Source: Lineus longissimus (Eukaryota > Nemertea > Pilidiophora > Heteronemertea > Lineidae). From it: a stretch of DNA of 64,000 nt. Below the pieces are notes generated by a model, which was given only the letters and a program-made list of their open reading frames with translations, made no database searches and had not been told where the DNA came from. A program made the translations under genes and the position numbers. The stretch is from positions 11,844,001 to 11,908,000 of the forward strand of contig NC_088321.1 in assembly GCF_910592395.1 (NCBI RefSeq), in the 5' to 3' direction. This document shows, piece by piece, positions 33,988 through 42,530 of this stretch; position 1 is the first letter of the stretch, and each line of letters begins with the position of its first letter.

Positions 33988-35119
33988 ATGGATGGAGCAA
34001 TATTTGATAATCAAAATGGTATGATGAATCAAAATGATATGATGAATCATGATAATATGATGAATCAAAATATTCAGAAGTTTTTGTATTATTTGCATCA
34101 AAATAATATGTTAAATCAAAATCTGATAAATCAGATTATGTTAAATCAAAATATGATAAATCAGTTTATCTTAAATCAAAACATGGAAAATCAAAATATG
34201 ATAAATCAAAATAATATGATAAATCAGAATAATATGATAAATCAGAATAATATGATGAATCAAAACATGGAAAATCAACCTACAATTTATTGTGTTAAAT
34301 GCTGAGAAAAGAAACCTGAAATTAATTTCGAAAAGAACAGGCGTAATAAACTACTTGATTACTGTAAAGAATGTGGTTCAAGTAAAATCAAGGGATGTAA
34401 TAAATGTTATGAAAATAAATTACTAAGTGATGGTGAATTTGGTAAAGACGGAAATAGAGGTAACTGCAGATCATGTTTTAATTCATATTACAAAAAAGGA
34501 TTACCTTGACCAAAATGGTAATAGAGACAGACACAAAATTAGAGTTGGTCTAAACCGCATTTCTAAGGGAGAGTGTACCGGTAATTCATCATTCAATCTA
34601 GGATGTACAGACAGTTTCTTCTCACAGTGGTTAAAGTACCAGAGGAGTCTATCTCCAATAGGACAAAGTCCCGAGAACAGAGTTCGAATAGTAGAAGAAG
34701 AGTTGGATCATGTCTTACCAATCAAGGAATTCAAAGATAAACCTGAACTGTGCTTTGCTTGGTTTAACATTAGACCAATGTCTAAAACACAAAACAGACA
34801 GAAGAGTGCTAAAGTAGACTACACACAATTTAAGGATCAATTGGATAGGTCAATGGATTTCATGGTAAAAATGAGAAGTGAAAACTGGTTTGTCTTTCGA
34901 GACCAGGATGTAATACCAAATTGGAAAATAGTGATATCACAGCATTTCGGGGATTATCTTCGTGATGAAAATATGATTCTGCTTGATAGATTATCGAATT
35001 TAAATAATAACATGAGAATGAACCAGAACATTAACATATGTAGTCAGACAGAAATCATAAACGAGATGATTAAGTTGAATAATAGACTTGAAAGAAATTT
35101 ACTCTTTGCAGTGAATTGA
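33988..35119 (+). pseudogene. Polinton Asn/Met-rich zinc-finger and HNH-like protein, broken
   Basis: The first frame (33988-34302) is almost entirely repeats of Asn, Gln, Met and Ile (NQNNMINQ...) and ends at CVKC before a TGA (34303-34305). The same frame continues with a Cys4-type region (CKECGSSKIKGCNKC ... CRSC) up to 34509. A shift near the A-run at 34491-34497 leads into the frame ending at 35119. That frame has an HNH-like segment (LDHVLPIKEF ... FAWFNIRPMSKTQNRQK). A zinc ribbon followed by an HNH nuclease is a common pairing. A double-hairpin at 34661-34685 encodes GQSPENRVRI just before the HNH motif. Whether this was one gene or two is an inference. Confidence 0.6.
34661..34685 (-). 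repeat. Double-hairpin element in the HNH gene
   Basis: Core GGAC-AAA-GTCC, CGA, GAAC-AGA-GTTC, followed by GA. It is in frame and encodes GQSPENRV. Confidence 0.88.
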
Positions 35120-35138
35120 TTTTATTTTACTTAATTAA

Positions 35139-35390
35139 ATGAATAGAACTTGGGGTTACACAAAACGACCACGTAATTGGAAAGAAAGATTAGAACGATT
35201 TCATAGAGAATTAGAGGCAGAAGTAGAGTCAAAGTTGGAGCCTGGTCCCGAAAAACCTTTAAAACCTGCTGTGCCTGTTGGGTCAGAAAAACCTTTAAAA
35301 TTTAATGTACTTCAAAAACCTGTAGTGTCTGTAGGATCAACACTAAACACTAGAAATGACAAAACAACTGATTCTAGTTATTCCCACTAA
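35139..35390 (+). CDS. Small basic Pro-rich Polinton protein, 83 residues
   Basis: The start is in TTAAATG. It has an Arg/Lys/Glu-rich N-terminus (RPRNWKERLERFHRELE) and a short repeated Pro/Lys segment (EKPLKPAVPVG / EKPLKFNVL). Not recognised. It precedes the membrane protein gene by 4 bp, so the two may be co-expressed. Confidence 0.45.
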   Translation: MNRTWGYTKRPRNWKERLERFHRELEAEVESKLEPGPEKPLKPAVPVGSEKPLKFNVLQKPVVSVGSTLNTRNDKTTDSSYSH

Positions 35391-35394
35391 TTAA

Positions 35395-36056
35395 ATGGAT
35401 GGAGACAATAAGGTTTATCCAGATTTAAGTAATTTAAACTCTGAAAGTCATTTGAACTATGAACGGTCTGAAAAGCATACAGAAAGTAACCCTCAGGCTT
35501 TCAGACTACAACAAATATGTGAGGTTAAGAGTTTCTTAGAAAGCGAGATTGAATTTAGAAGAAAGATATTTTCAAAGTACAAAAAAGCATTTAGCGTAAT
35601 TACTGGCATTAGCCATTTCCTTAATTTTGCCAGCGTTGCAGCCGGATCTGTTGGTGTTTCCGCTCTAGCTGGTGTCATCACTTAGCTTTGGGTGGCTTAG
35701 CTTTGGGTGGCGTAACAATAGGTAGTGCCATTATTTCATCAGCCTTAGGCTGGGAGAAAAAGAATATTCTTAAGAAAATTGAAAAACATGAGAATATCAG
35801 AATGTTGGCAATTTCAAAACTGAACACAATCAATGATTTGGTTAGTAAAGCCTTAACCGATTCTCACATATCTACAGATGAGTTTACTTTGATTCTCAAG
35901 GAGAAGGAGAAATACATTTCGATGAAAAATGCCATTAGGAAAAAACAAAGGGAGGCAAGTTCAGCTGTTGATGTAGAGTCTTTAAAGAAGACTTTTTTAG
36001 AAGAAGGAAAAAAACTAGCACAGACAGAGATGCTAGAAAAACTAAAAGTTCAGTAA
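35395..36056 (+). pseudogene. Conserved Polinton hydrophobic/coiled-coil protein, frameshifted
   Basis: The first frame (35395-35685) starts in TTAAATG and runs into a hydrophobic Gly/Ala stretch (FLNFASVAAGSVGVSALAGV). It stops at 35683 inside a 15-bp tandem duplication (CTTAGCTTTGGGTGG). The second frame (to 36056) continues the hydrophobic stretch and then a helical region (ISKLNTINDLVSKALTDSH) that I recognise as part of a family often found with invertebrate Polintons. The break looks like a replication slip. Function unknown. Confidence 0.65.
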
Positions 36057-36070
36057 ATCAAACAGGACCC

Positions 36071-36141
36071 GGACTACGTCCAGAGAACAAAGTTCGACTC
36101 GAGCTATGCTCTCAAGACGAAGTCGGACCCGGACTACGTCC
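36071..36141. repeat. Double-hairpin elements: R core, F core and a half core
   Basis: R core 36071-36095 (GGAC-TAC-GTCC, AGA, GAAC-AAA-GTTC), F core 36101-36125 (GAGC-TAT-GCTC, TCA, AGAC-GAA-GTCG) and half core 36131-36141 (GGAC-TAC-GTCC). Confidence 0.88.
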
Positions 36142-36249
36142 TAATCCTAATGTGGTGTATCACTATCACTATTATCATGACTTCGGTGTTAGGGATGAAT
36201 TTCACCAAGTAACACTACCATCAGCACCACCCTATTCATTAGTTTAATC

Positions 36250-36304
36250 GAGCTCTGCTCTCAAGACGAAGTCCTAATCGAACTTTGTTCTCTGGACGTA
36301 GTCC
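36250..36304 (+). repeat. Double-hairpin element, two tandem copies (type example)
   Basis: Core 1 (36250-36274): GAGC-TCT-GCTC, TCA, AGAC-GAA-GTCC. Core 2 (36280-36304): GAAC-TTT-GTTC, TCT, GGAC-GTA-GTCC. Each core is 25 nt: stem 4, loop 3, stem 4, spacer 3, stem 4, loop 3, stem 4. The period is 30 bp. The first stem changes from GAGC/GCTC to GAAC/GTTC, a compensatory change. In this strand sense the order is called F; copies on the other strand are R. Confidence 0.9.
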
Positions 36305-36307
36305 GAC

Positions 36308-39300
36308 TCAAGCGAAGTTTGAATCGCTGTAATCTATGTAGCCTTCATAATACATTCCAAATGGTAAGGTGCTTATTCCATCTTCAAGTATGAACCTCTT
36401 GTCATCAAAAGGACTGAGGCTTTTTTTGTCAACTTCTTCCAAATAGATTTGGTGTTTATCTGATCTTAAGTGTCTCATCTTGTGGTAAAATGACCTACTC
36501 TTTTCAAGACAATCAACATAGTCATCAAATGAGATATTTCTCCTTACTACATTCTTGGCAATACCCTTCAATTTCTTAGAATCGTAATCTTTTGTCGATC
36601 CTTGCTCTCCAGACATAGTCTTGGTCCTGTAAGCGTACATCTTACTTCTCAGGGCAATGAATTCAGTCATCTCTACTCCTCCTAGCTCATCCTTAAAGTA
36701 GCCTGGTACCTTCTTCTTACTGGTATCATAGAGTGGATGATCTTTTGGATAATTACTGAAGTCAAAATAGTGTCTCAACTCCTTTAAGTCTTTAGTTAAG
36801 TCATCAGTATTAATGTTAAGTACAAAGGAATCTGTATCTAGATACAGCAGTTCAATATTTTTCTCACCAAAGTACGGTTGAAGAACTTCATAATAGAATT
36901 CATACATTAATAATTTAGACAATTCAAGTACTGAAGCTCCTATGTAGATTGGTTTGTTGAATTTCATTGATGTTTTCCTCATGCTAATAGCAGCATTATG
37001 TTCGTCAAATACGCATATCGATGAAAACCTGGGATTGGCCATTACATTCCTGGCTCTCTCCCCGTCCGATACAAATTCAATTTCAACCCTGTTCCTTACA
37101 TTCTCACAAGTTTTTCCATAGAACGCATTGTTCATCAGTTTAAAATAGTCTTTCTCAAAATCAGTCTTAGAGTCCATACGTCTTTTAGTGTTAAAATCAA
37201 TGTATGGTGCTAACCACTTTGATTGTTTAAAGCTTATCACTGAATGAACCCTCTTAAGTACCATTCCGTGCTTTAGGTAAAATTGTAGCATTCTGTAATG
37301 CACTATGTAATTAGTTTTATCCTTTTGTGTTAGTATTAGTTTCTCTACATTTGATCTTTTATCATCACCCAGTAACTCTCTCTGGTAAGGACTTAATTCA
37401 TCATCTTCAATAAAGAGAGATTCGGGACAGAATGGAAAGTTCCTTGACTTAAATTTAATATTTCCTGGATACTCCAAATCAACCTCTAAGAAGTAGCCTA
37501 CTTCACTATCACTTGGAATTGCCATAATCTGCTCTTTACTGATAACATTCATGTTAAGTCTAGCTTTGTCCTGAGAGCATAGCTCGAGTGGATCAATATC
37601 TATCATTTCAAAACTACCATAGGGTTGAGGTTCCATCATGGACCAGCCGTAGAGATTATTTGCGTCTACGTAGAGTAGTTTGTGGTGTTCATCTGCCTTG
37701 ACATGTCTTGTTCCCATAACACCCGAAATTCCACCTCGTATTGCTTTCTCAAAAGTAAGTAAGATGTTGGTATCAGTCAGTAGTTCTAGGTTTATTCCTG
37801 TGTACTTCAAACCAGCTTGCCAGGTTAGGCCTGGTGCCGAGTAACAGTGACAGGGATCTATCTGAAAGTAGTTCAAATTGACATCCCTGAATTTCTCAAA
37901 TAAATCAGCTAAAAGGATCACATCAGTTTTGAGGTAGAGGTCAATGAACTCACCGTGATTCCTGATCTTGAAATGATCCCATATTACCTTAGCCTCATCA
38001 TAGGCAGAATCAGGTGCCATTTCATTTTTCAATTCGTCAAAAAACATAGACTTTTCTAGGTAAGTAACATTGTAGCTTTCATGTGATGTGTAAAAAGAGT
38101 AAGGTACTGAACCCTTCTTCCTCAATAGCTTAAAGTCAGTGGTATTTGGGAACAGCTGTCTGGTAATTTTAAAATCATCATCCAACATTGATTTGGTTAT
38201 GTTGTCTAAACTGGACTGCAGGAATCTGTACGAGTCCAAAAACCTGAAACAACCGAACTGAAATGAGATGTATTCCTCTGATGTTTTGGCAAGTATTTTC
38301 AGTTTCTTGTACTTCGGTAGCTTATTCATTAATTCTTTAATAAATAAGTGAGAATCGTAATTACTGAGATTGTGAAAAAACACTGGAACAAACATAGCTT
38401 TCTTTTCATTCAAATTACACGAGTTGTGAGCAGCACCTCGATATCTACCACAGTAGTGATCATGATCCTTGACCTTGTCATAACCCAAAGGTTGATTACA
38501 ATAGTAACAATGTGTTTCTAATTGATATTTATGCCAGTCTTCATCTGTCATTGTTAGAGGAAAGTTACAGCTCAATAAATTAGAGAATTGTTCTTCCATC
38601 CTGATTAACCAATTACAGAACACATCTACAACATCAGCACCACTGTGAGACACATACTGGCTACTGTAAAGGTGTGTGTAGTCTGAGTGAACATAAACAC
38701 CAACAGCTGATGCATTTTGTTTAAAAAGTTTCTTTGAACTCGGTTCTTTCATCATAGGTGGCTCTACTGATACTACTGGCATGTTGCCTTCGGCAGAAGA
38801 ACAAGGTTCGCTTATCGCTTCGAAATCAGCATAGATCACAAACGGAACTCTATTTTTGAATGAGTGTTTTTCAAATTTAATTTGTGACCATTTACTGTTA
38901 GGTGGAGGCAAAGTAATCTTACAGTAATCGTGTTCTCCACATTTCTTTTTATGTTTATCTAGTGTTGACTTCCTGTAAAAGTAATTCATGCATCTCCTGC
39001 AAAGATACACTCTATGAGCTAGTGTCCTGAAGAAAAGATTGATGTCTCTTATGTACATGAAATGGTCCTTGAAATACAACAGATCGATGACATCATCATC
39101 ATCATAATTCTTGGACAGGTAGAGAGGTTCTAGTTTTGCCTCACAGGTGCTCTTAGCCCATTCGTTCTCTAACTTGAACACATTAATCTTGAGATTATTA
39201 TCACTCTCTATCTTAGGGATATCCTTTTGAATACATACAGGAAATGATTTGATTTTGATATCGGTAGTGATATTGAATGTACTCTCGAGCTCTGCTCTCA

Positions 39301-40021
39301 GGACAAAGTCCGTCTCTGGATTTTCTTTCAGATATTTAGCGGCCAATAAAGACAGGAGAAAACATTTATTGTCATTTGATTCCACATTTATTACTGCTTT
39401 TGTTTTAAATGGTAATTTAGTGTAATGACCACCTTTACACCTCTTGTAAGAACAGATGGTCATGTTACAAGACTCTATTTTATTTAAAGTAAGTCCAGAA
39501 CCTTGAAAGTACCTTTCCTCAATCTGTGTCTTAATGTAGTTTAACTGGTTGGTTATGGCATAAATTGCCTGGTTCCTTGAAATTATGCTTTCCATTGGAG
39601 ACTGTATGGGGTGTGTTACACTTTCACCCTGACGATCAAACTGAGCAAATACTGATATGCTAATTTTGTGATGGTAATCATTGAGTTGAAATAATACCTC
39701 CTCTAATTTATCTCTGTATTCATACACTTGTTTGGCTTCTCTGTCAATCTTCAAACTAATGGTGACTACAGGCTTGCCAAATTGTTTTACTATTTCTATT
39801 CCACTCACTTTCTTTATGCCATCTAGCTCATTTTCCTCAAATGCAAGTTTCTTATCCATAGTTTTAGGGATCAGTGATGGGGCTCGGGGTTGAGCAATAG
39901 GGACATAATCCGGATTTAATTTACTTAAGTGACCTTTGGTTCTCCTGTGAATAGCCATATTATTGTAGGATATGTACTTGTCACATGTAGTGCAAAGTAT
40001 TTTCTGATTCTTATCAGTCAT
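36308..40021 (-). CDS. POLB: Polinton protein-primed DNA polymerase B
   Basis: An intact frame; the ATG at 40021 (context AAATAGAATG) gives 1237 residues, while an upstream non-ATG start at 40054 adds 11. N-terminal C2H2 finger (CTTCDKYISYNNMAIHRRTKGH at about 8-29), a second finger-like CRRCMNYF...H, exonuclease motifs YADFEA (about 395), NLSNYDSH (about 550) and YLKTDV (about 703), and an endonuclease VII-like zinc cluster (CYYCNQPL...DHDHYCGRYRG, about 507). Polymerase motifs are YVDANNLYGW (A), NNAFYGKTCEN (B) and YLDTDS (C). It would copy the element from a protein primer. Four double-hairpin elements are read through in frame. Confidence 0.93.
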   Translation of the reverse strand: MTDKNQKILCTTCDKYISYNNMAIHRRTKGHLSKLNPDYVPIAQPRAPSLIPKTMDKKLAFEENELDGIKKVSGIEIVKQFGKPVVTISLKIDREAKQVYEYRDKLEEVLFQLNDYHHKISISVFAQFDRQGESVTHPIQSPMESIISRNQAIYAITNQLNYIKTQIEERYFQGSGLTLNKIESCNMTICSYKRCKGGHYTKLPFKTKAVINVESNDNKCFLLSLLAAKYLKENPETDFVLRAELESTFNITTDIKIKSFPVCIQKDIPKIESDNNLKINVFKLENEWAKSTCEAKLEPLYLSKNYDDDDVIDLLYFKDHFMYIRDINLFFRTLAHRVYLCRRCMNYFYRKSTLDKHKKKCGEHDYCKITLPPPNSKWSQIKFEKHSFKNRVPFVIYADFEAISEPCSSAEGNMPVVSVEPPMMKEPSSKKLFKQNASAVGVYVHSDYTHLYSSQYVSHSGADVVDVFCNWLIRMEEQFSNLLSCNFPLTMTDEDWHKYQLETHCYYCNQPLGYDKVKDHDHYCGRYRGAAHNSCNLNEKKAMFVPVFFHNLSNYDSHLFIKELMNKLPKYKKLKILAKTSEEYISFQFGCFRFLDSYRFLQSSLDNITKSMLDDDFKITRQLFPNTTDFKLLRKKGSVPYSFYTSHESYNVTYLEKSMFFDELKNEMAPDSAYDEAKVIWDHFKIRNHGEFIDLYLKTDVILLADLFEKFRDVNLNYFQIDPCHCYSAPGLTWQAGLKYTGINLELLTDTNILLTFEKAIRGGISGVMGTRHVKADEHHKLLYVDANNLYGWSMMEPQPYGSFEMIDIDPLELCSQDKARLNMNVISKEQIMAIPSDSEVGYFLEVDLEYPGNIKFKSRNFPFCPESLFIEDDELSPYQRELLGDDKRSNVEKLILTQKDKTNYIVHYRMLQFYLKHGMVLKRVHSVISFKQSKWLAPYIDFNTKRRMDSKTDFEKDYFKLMNNAFYGKTCENVRNRVEIEFVSDGERARNVMANPRFSSICVFDEHNAAISMRKTSMKFNKPIYIGASVLELSKLLMYEFYYEVLQPYFGEKNIELLYLDTDSFVLNINTDDLTKDLKELRHYFDFSNYPKDHPLYDTSKKKVPGYFKDELGGVEMTEFIALRSKMYAYRTKTMSGEQGSTKDYDSKKLKGIAKNVVRRNISFDDYVDCLEKSRSFYHKMRHLRSDKHQIYLEEVDKKSLSPFDDKRFILEDGISTLPFGMYYEGYIDYSDSNFA
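37561..37585 (-). repeat. Double-hairpin element inside PolB (one stem degenerate)
   Basis: TAGC-TTT-GTCC (mismatched), TGA, GAGC-ATA-GCTC. It encodes LELCSQDKA in PolB between polymerase motifs A and B. Confidence 0.75.
38785..38809 (-). repeat. Double-hairpin element inside PolB with rewritten stem
   Basis: Core TGCC-TTC-GGCA, GAA, GAAC-AAG-GTTC. The stem that is usually GGAC/GTCC is TGCC/GGCA here, still fully paired. It encodes about 8 residues (EPCSSAEG) right after the first exonuclease motif of PolB. Confidence 0.8.
39287..39311 (+). repeat. Double-hairpin element inside PolB
   Basis: Core GAGC-TCT-GCTC, TCA, GGAC-AAA-GTCC. Read on the minus strand it encodes TDFVLRAELE in PolB; the same peptide frame occurs in the protein at 42531-43670. 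Confidence 0.9.
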
Positions 40022-40077
40022 TCTATTTATTAGATTAAAATTTATTAAATTCAATAAATATCTTGAATTAAATAGAA

Positions 40078-41028
40078 ATGGACTTCATAATCAATGAACA
40101 AGAATGTAATGAAGCCAAATTTGAGTACTACTTAACAGACCAATTAGACATAAAATCCATTACTTTGAAATCGATAACCTTTTACAATTCATGGTGGACA
40201 GGTGATTTTCTACCAGAGGGAGTCAGGATTTTCTCATTTCTAGTCGAAATAACCAGAATTACAACACATGAGCCCTTAGATAAAAAATTATGGTGTAGGA
40301 CATTATTTGCTCCTGGACTTGAAACAGATACACTTGAAAAGGAAGTCATGAAAATTTGCGAACGGCATTTGGAAAATGATTCTACCACAACTAAAGACAC
40401 CATTACTCAATACACATTTCCATACTCTCGACATTTTAGTTTAAGTGAGTTTTGTGAGGTATGGCAAAAATACATAAAAGAAATTGGAGTAAGCCATGTG
40501 AAAATTTACTGTGATAACAATAATTACATAACCCTTGAACTTACAGAGGATAAAGAGTACCCTCTGAAAGTAGACAAGTTAGATAAAAATGAAAAAATCA
40601 AGATTGAGAGAAACACAGAAGGTTTTCAAATAAGCAAAACCATAAGAGAGGTGATAGAAAAACAGCTCACAGTGGTGAATGAGTGGTTTGGCTTTAAGCA
40701 AACTAAATTCACCAAGAAAGGAAAATACTACTCCACAAGACCACTCAACTTTTACAGGAAATATCTATTCCTGCAAGCTAATTTGGTTGACAAAGCTAAT
40801 ACCCTCTACAACAATAAACCATCTAACATTTTCTGCATCATACCTGTAGAAGATGGTGACCAAATAAAAATGCAGCGATACGAACAGAATTGTAAGAAAA
40901 CGATAAATAAGTGTACTAATCACATAAAATTCGAAATCACTGATGAGAATGGTAAGCTAGTTAATTTCAGAGGAACAGAGGTTTCTTTAGAGTTAAGAAT
41001 CGAGCTTTGCTCTCAAGACGAAGTCTGA
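40078..41028 (+). CDS. Polinton protein with penton-like C-terminus, 316 residues
   Basis: An intact frame divergent from PolB, starting in AAATAGAAATG. The C-terminus (HIKFEITDENGKLVNFRGTE) resembles the end of the protein at 30832-31599, suggesting a second beta-rich capsid-associated or fibre-like protein. The last residues (ELCSQDEV) and stop are encoded by a double-hairpin element at 41002. The remainder is unrecognised. Confidence 0.55.
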   Translation: MDFIINEQECNEAKFEYYLTDQLDIKSITLKSITFYNSWWTGDFLPEGVRIFSFLVEITRITTHEPLDKKLWCRTLFAPGLETDTLEKEVMKICERHLENDSTTTKDTITQYTFPYSRHFSLSEFCEVWQKYIKEIGVSHVKIYCDNNNYITLELTEDKEYPLKVDKLDKNEKIKIERNTEGFQISKTIREVIEKQLTVVNEWFGFKQTKFTKKGKYYSTRPLNFYRKYLFLQANLVDKANTLYNNKPSNIFCIIPVEDGDQIKMQRYEQNCKKTINKCTNHIKFEITDENGKLVNFRGTEVSLELRIELCSQDEV

Positions 41029-41086
41029 CTGAGACAAGGTCCAGAGAACAAAGCTTGACTCGAGCAGAGCTCTCAAGACGAAGTCG
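41002..41086. repeat. Double-hairpin cluster (F, degenerate R, F)
   Basis: 41002-41026: GAGC-TTT-GCTC, TCA, AGAC-GAA-GTCT (second stem compensated to AGAC/GTCT). 41033-41056 is a degenerate R copy. 41062-41086: GAGC-AGA-GCTC, TCA, AGAC-GAA-GTCG. Confidence 0.88.
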
Positions 41087-41189
41087 GACCACCTGATGAG
41101 ATCATTCCATTAAAGGAATAGTACATTTCTTCTCTTTAACTACAGGTTTAACAAGAGGGTTAATTGATCCCTTCATGACTGCTTCATTC

Positions 41190-41244
41190 GGACTTTGTCC
41201 TGAGAGCATAGCTCAATTAGGACTACGTCCAGAGAACAAAGTTT
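41190..41244 (-). repeat. Double-hairpin elements, two tandem R copies
   Basis: 41190-41214 (GGAC-TTT-GTCC, TGA, GAGC-ATA-GCTC) and 41220-41244 (GGAC-TAC-GTCC, AGA, GAAC-AAA-GTTT), with a 30-bp period. Confidence 0.88.
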
Positions 41245-41608
41245 GATTCAAGCCTGATCGCTGCTCTTTACTTACTTTTTTAGGAAGTTTCTTAAACATA
41301 ATGAATGTTGCTAAAATAACGGCACCTAAACCTAGTACATAGACATAAGTATTACTACTAGATTCACGCAGTGATACATCAGTATTTTGAGATTGTGGTT
41401 CTTCTTCCTCTAATTCTTCTTCCTCCTTTTCCACAACTCTGTTGTTTGGTGAGGAGTCCTGTACTTTAAATGTCGTCTTATCCTTTTTTATCCTCTTAAA
41501 TTCCTTAGATCTTCTACCCAGTTCTCTAGACCATGCTAATTGTTTCTCTGATCGAGGTTTCTTAGACACTGAAACTTTAGTAGTATCAGTTACAGTTTCA
41601 AGTTCCAT
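41213..41608 (-). CDS. Single-pass membrane protein of the Polinton, 131 residues
   Basis: The start is in ATAAATG. The basic N-terminal half (EKQLAWSRELGRRSKEFKR) is followed by an acidic run (EEEELEEEE) and a transmembrane helix at about residues 88-105 (YVYVLGLGAVILATFIMF). The C-terminal 13 residues come from a double-hairpin element (41220-41244). Similar small Lys/Arg-rich one-TM proteins are known in Polintons; role unknown. Confidence 0.55.
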   Translation of the reverse strand: MELETVTDTTKVSVSKKPRSEKQLAWSRELGRRSKEFKRIKKDKTTFKVQDSSPNNRVVEKEEEELEEEEPQSQNTDVSLRESSSNTYVYVLGLGAVILATFIMFKKLPKKVSKEQRSGLNQTLFSGRSPN

Positions 41609-41630
41609 TTATCTTGGCCGAATTTAATTC

Positions 41631-41655
41631 GAACTATGTTCTCATAACCAGGTTA
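41631..41655 (+). repeat. Double-hairpin element with fully rewritten second stem
   Basis: Core GAAC-TAT-GTTC, TCA, TAAC-CAG-GTTA. The second stem is TAAC/GTTA and pairs perfectly. It lies between two minus-strand genes. Confidence 0.82.
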
Positions 41656-41657
41656 AT

Positions 41658-42479
41658 TTAGTCTTCTTTATCATCACTACCTGTGATATCTAGACTTTCA
41701 TCTATTGATTTGTCACATTTAGAGACAGTCATATTTGGCTTATTCATATTTGATGCAGTCATACTCAATGCAGTCATAGATGATTCCTCATGACAATGAC
41801 CTAAAGTAATAAGTGTTGTTGAGGCAAGTGCAGTTAATGGTCCCATTCTCAAACTCAACCATCCAAGCCATTTATCCAACTCGTTAGTTATCAAATAATC
41901 ATTTCTAAGATCATGATAAAGATTATCTTCATCATCTATTGGTAATAACCACCTTGATAATTTAGTGTAAGCTTTAATTACTGTCTTACCCAAAGAATCA
42001 TTAAGTCTGGCAGCCATCTTTGTTTCATACATTCTATGGTGTTTTAAGATTTCTTTTTCAGTCATATTATCTAAGTCATTAAAAGTTATTTGTTTATTAA
42101 GGAAATCCTTGCTTTTACCAGTTGCAACTAGAATCTCTAAGTATTGTTTGGCTTTAAGGCCACTATCAGTCAAATAGTTCAAATTTTGTTGATTGCTGGT
42201 TGATCCTAGTTGGCAACTAGAATTGACTATTCCTTGACTGGGATTAACTATTCCTTGACTAGGATTAACAAAATTTGAACTATTCAACTGCTTGTTTGAA
42301 ACTTGTTGATTTGTAGAGCAGTTCTGTTGAAAGTTAGTTCTGTTTTGTTGGTAACTACCAGTGTTCTGTTGGTTAGAAGCCCCAACTCGAGCTAAGCTCT
42401 CAGGACTCATAACACCAATCTGTTTCATCTGTTGTTCAATCACTGCAGATGTCTGACTATTCATTTGCTGATTATTCAT
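41658..42479 (-). CDS. Gln/Asn-rich Polinton protein, 273 residues
   Basis: The start is in TTTAAATG. The N-terminal third is Gln/Asn-rich and contains a duplicated NPSQGIV. The middle (about 105-215) is a helical region (KQYLEILVATGKSKDF ... LDKWLGWLSLRMGPL), and the end is Ser/Thr/Met-rich with a DDKED tail. SPESLARVG near the N-terminus is translated from a partial double-hairpin at 42389. I do not recognise the family. Confidence 0.5.
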   Translation of the reverse strand: MNNQQMNSQTSAVIEQQMKQIGVMSPESLARVGASNQQNTGSYQQNRTNFQQNCSTNQQVSNKQLNSSNFVNPSQGIVNPSQGIVNSSCQLGSTSNQQNLNYLTDSGLKAKQYLEILVATGKSKDFLNKQITFNDLDNMTEKEILKHHRMYETKMAARLNDSLGKTVIKAYTKLSRWLLPIDDEDNLYHDLRNDYLITNELDKWLGWLSLRMGPLTALASTTLITLGHCHEESSMTALSMTASNMNKPNMTVSKCDKSIDESLDITGSDDKED

Positions 42480-42530
42480 TTAAAATTATGGAAAAATGAC
42501 TGTTAAGTGCAAAATGCTGTTTTCACAACT

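Larger units (their letters stand above)
36057..36307. other. Intergenic cluster of double-hairpin elements
   Basis: The 250 bp between the converging genes hold four full cores (36071, 36101, 36250, 36280) plus a half core (36131). No gene is seen. The last PolB codons and stop lie at its right edge in a degenerate copy. Confidence 0.7.

Noticed and set aside
34303-34305. TGA as a selenocysteine codon in the zinc-finger gene
   Set aside because: It adjoins a CxxC motif, but the frame is also shifted downstream and no SECIS-like structure was recognised; decay is simpler.
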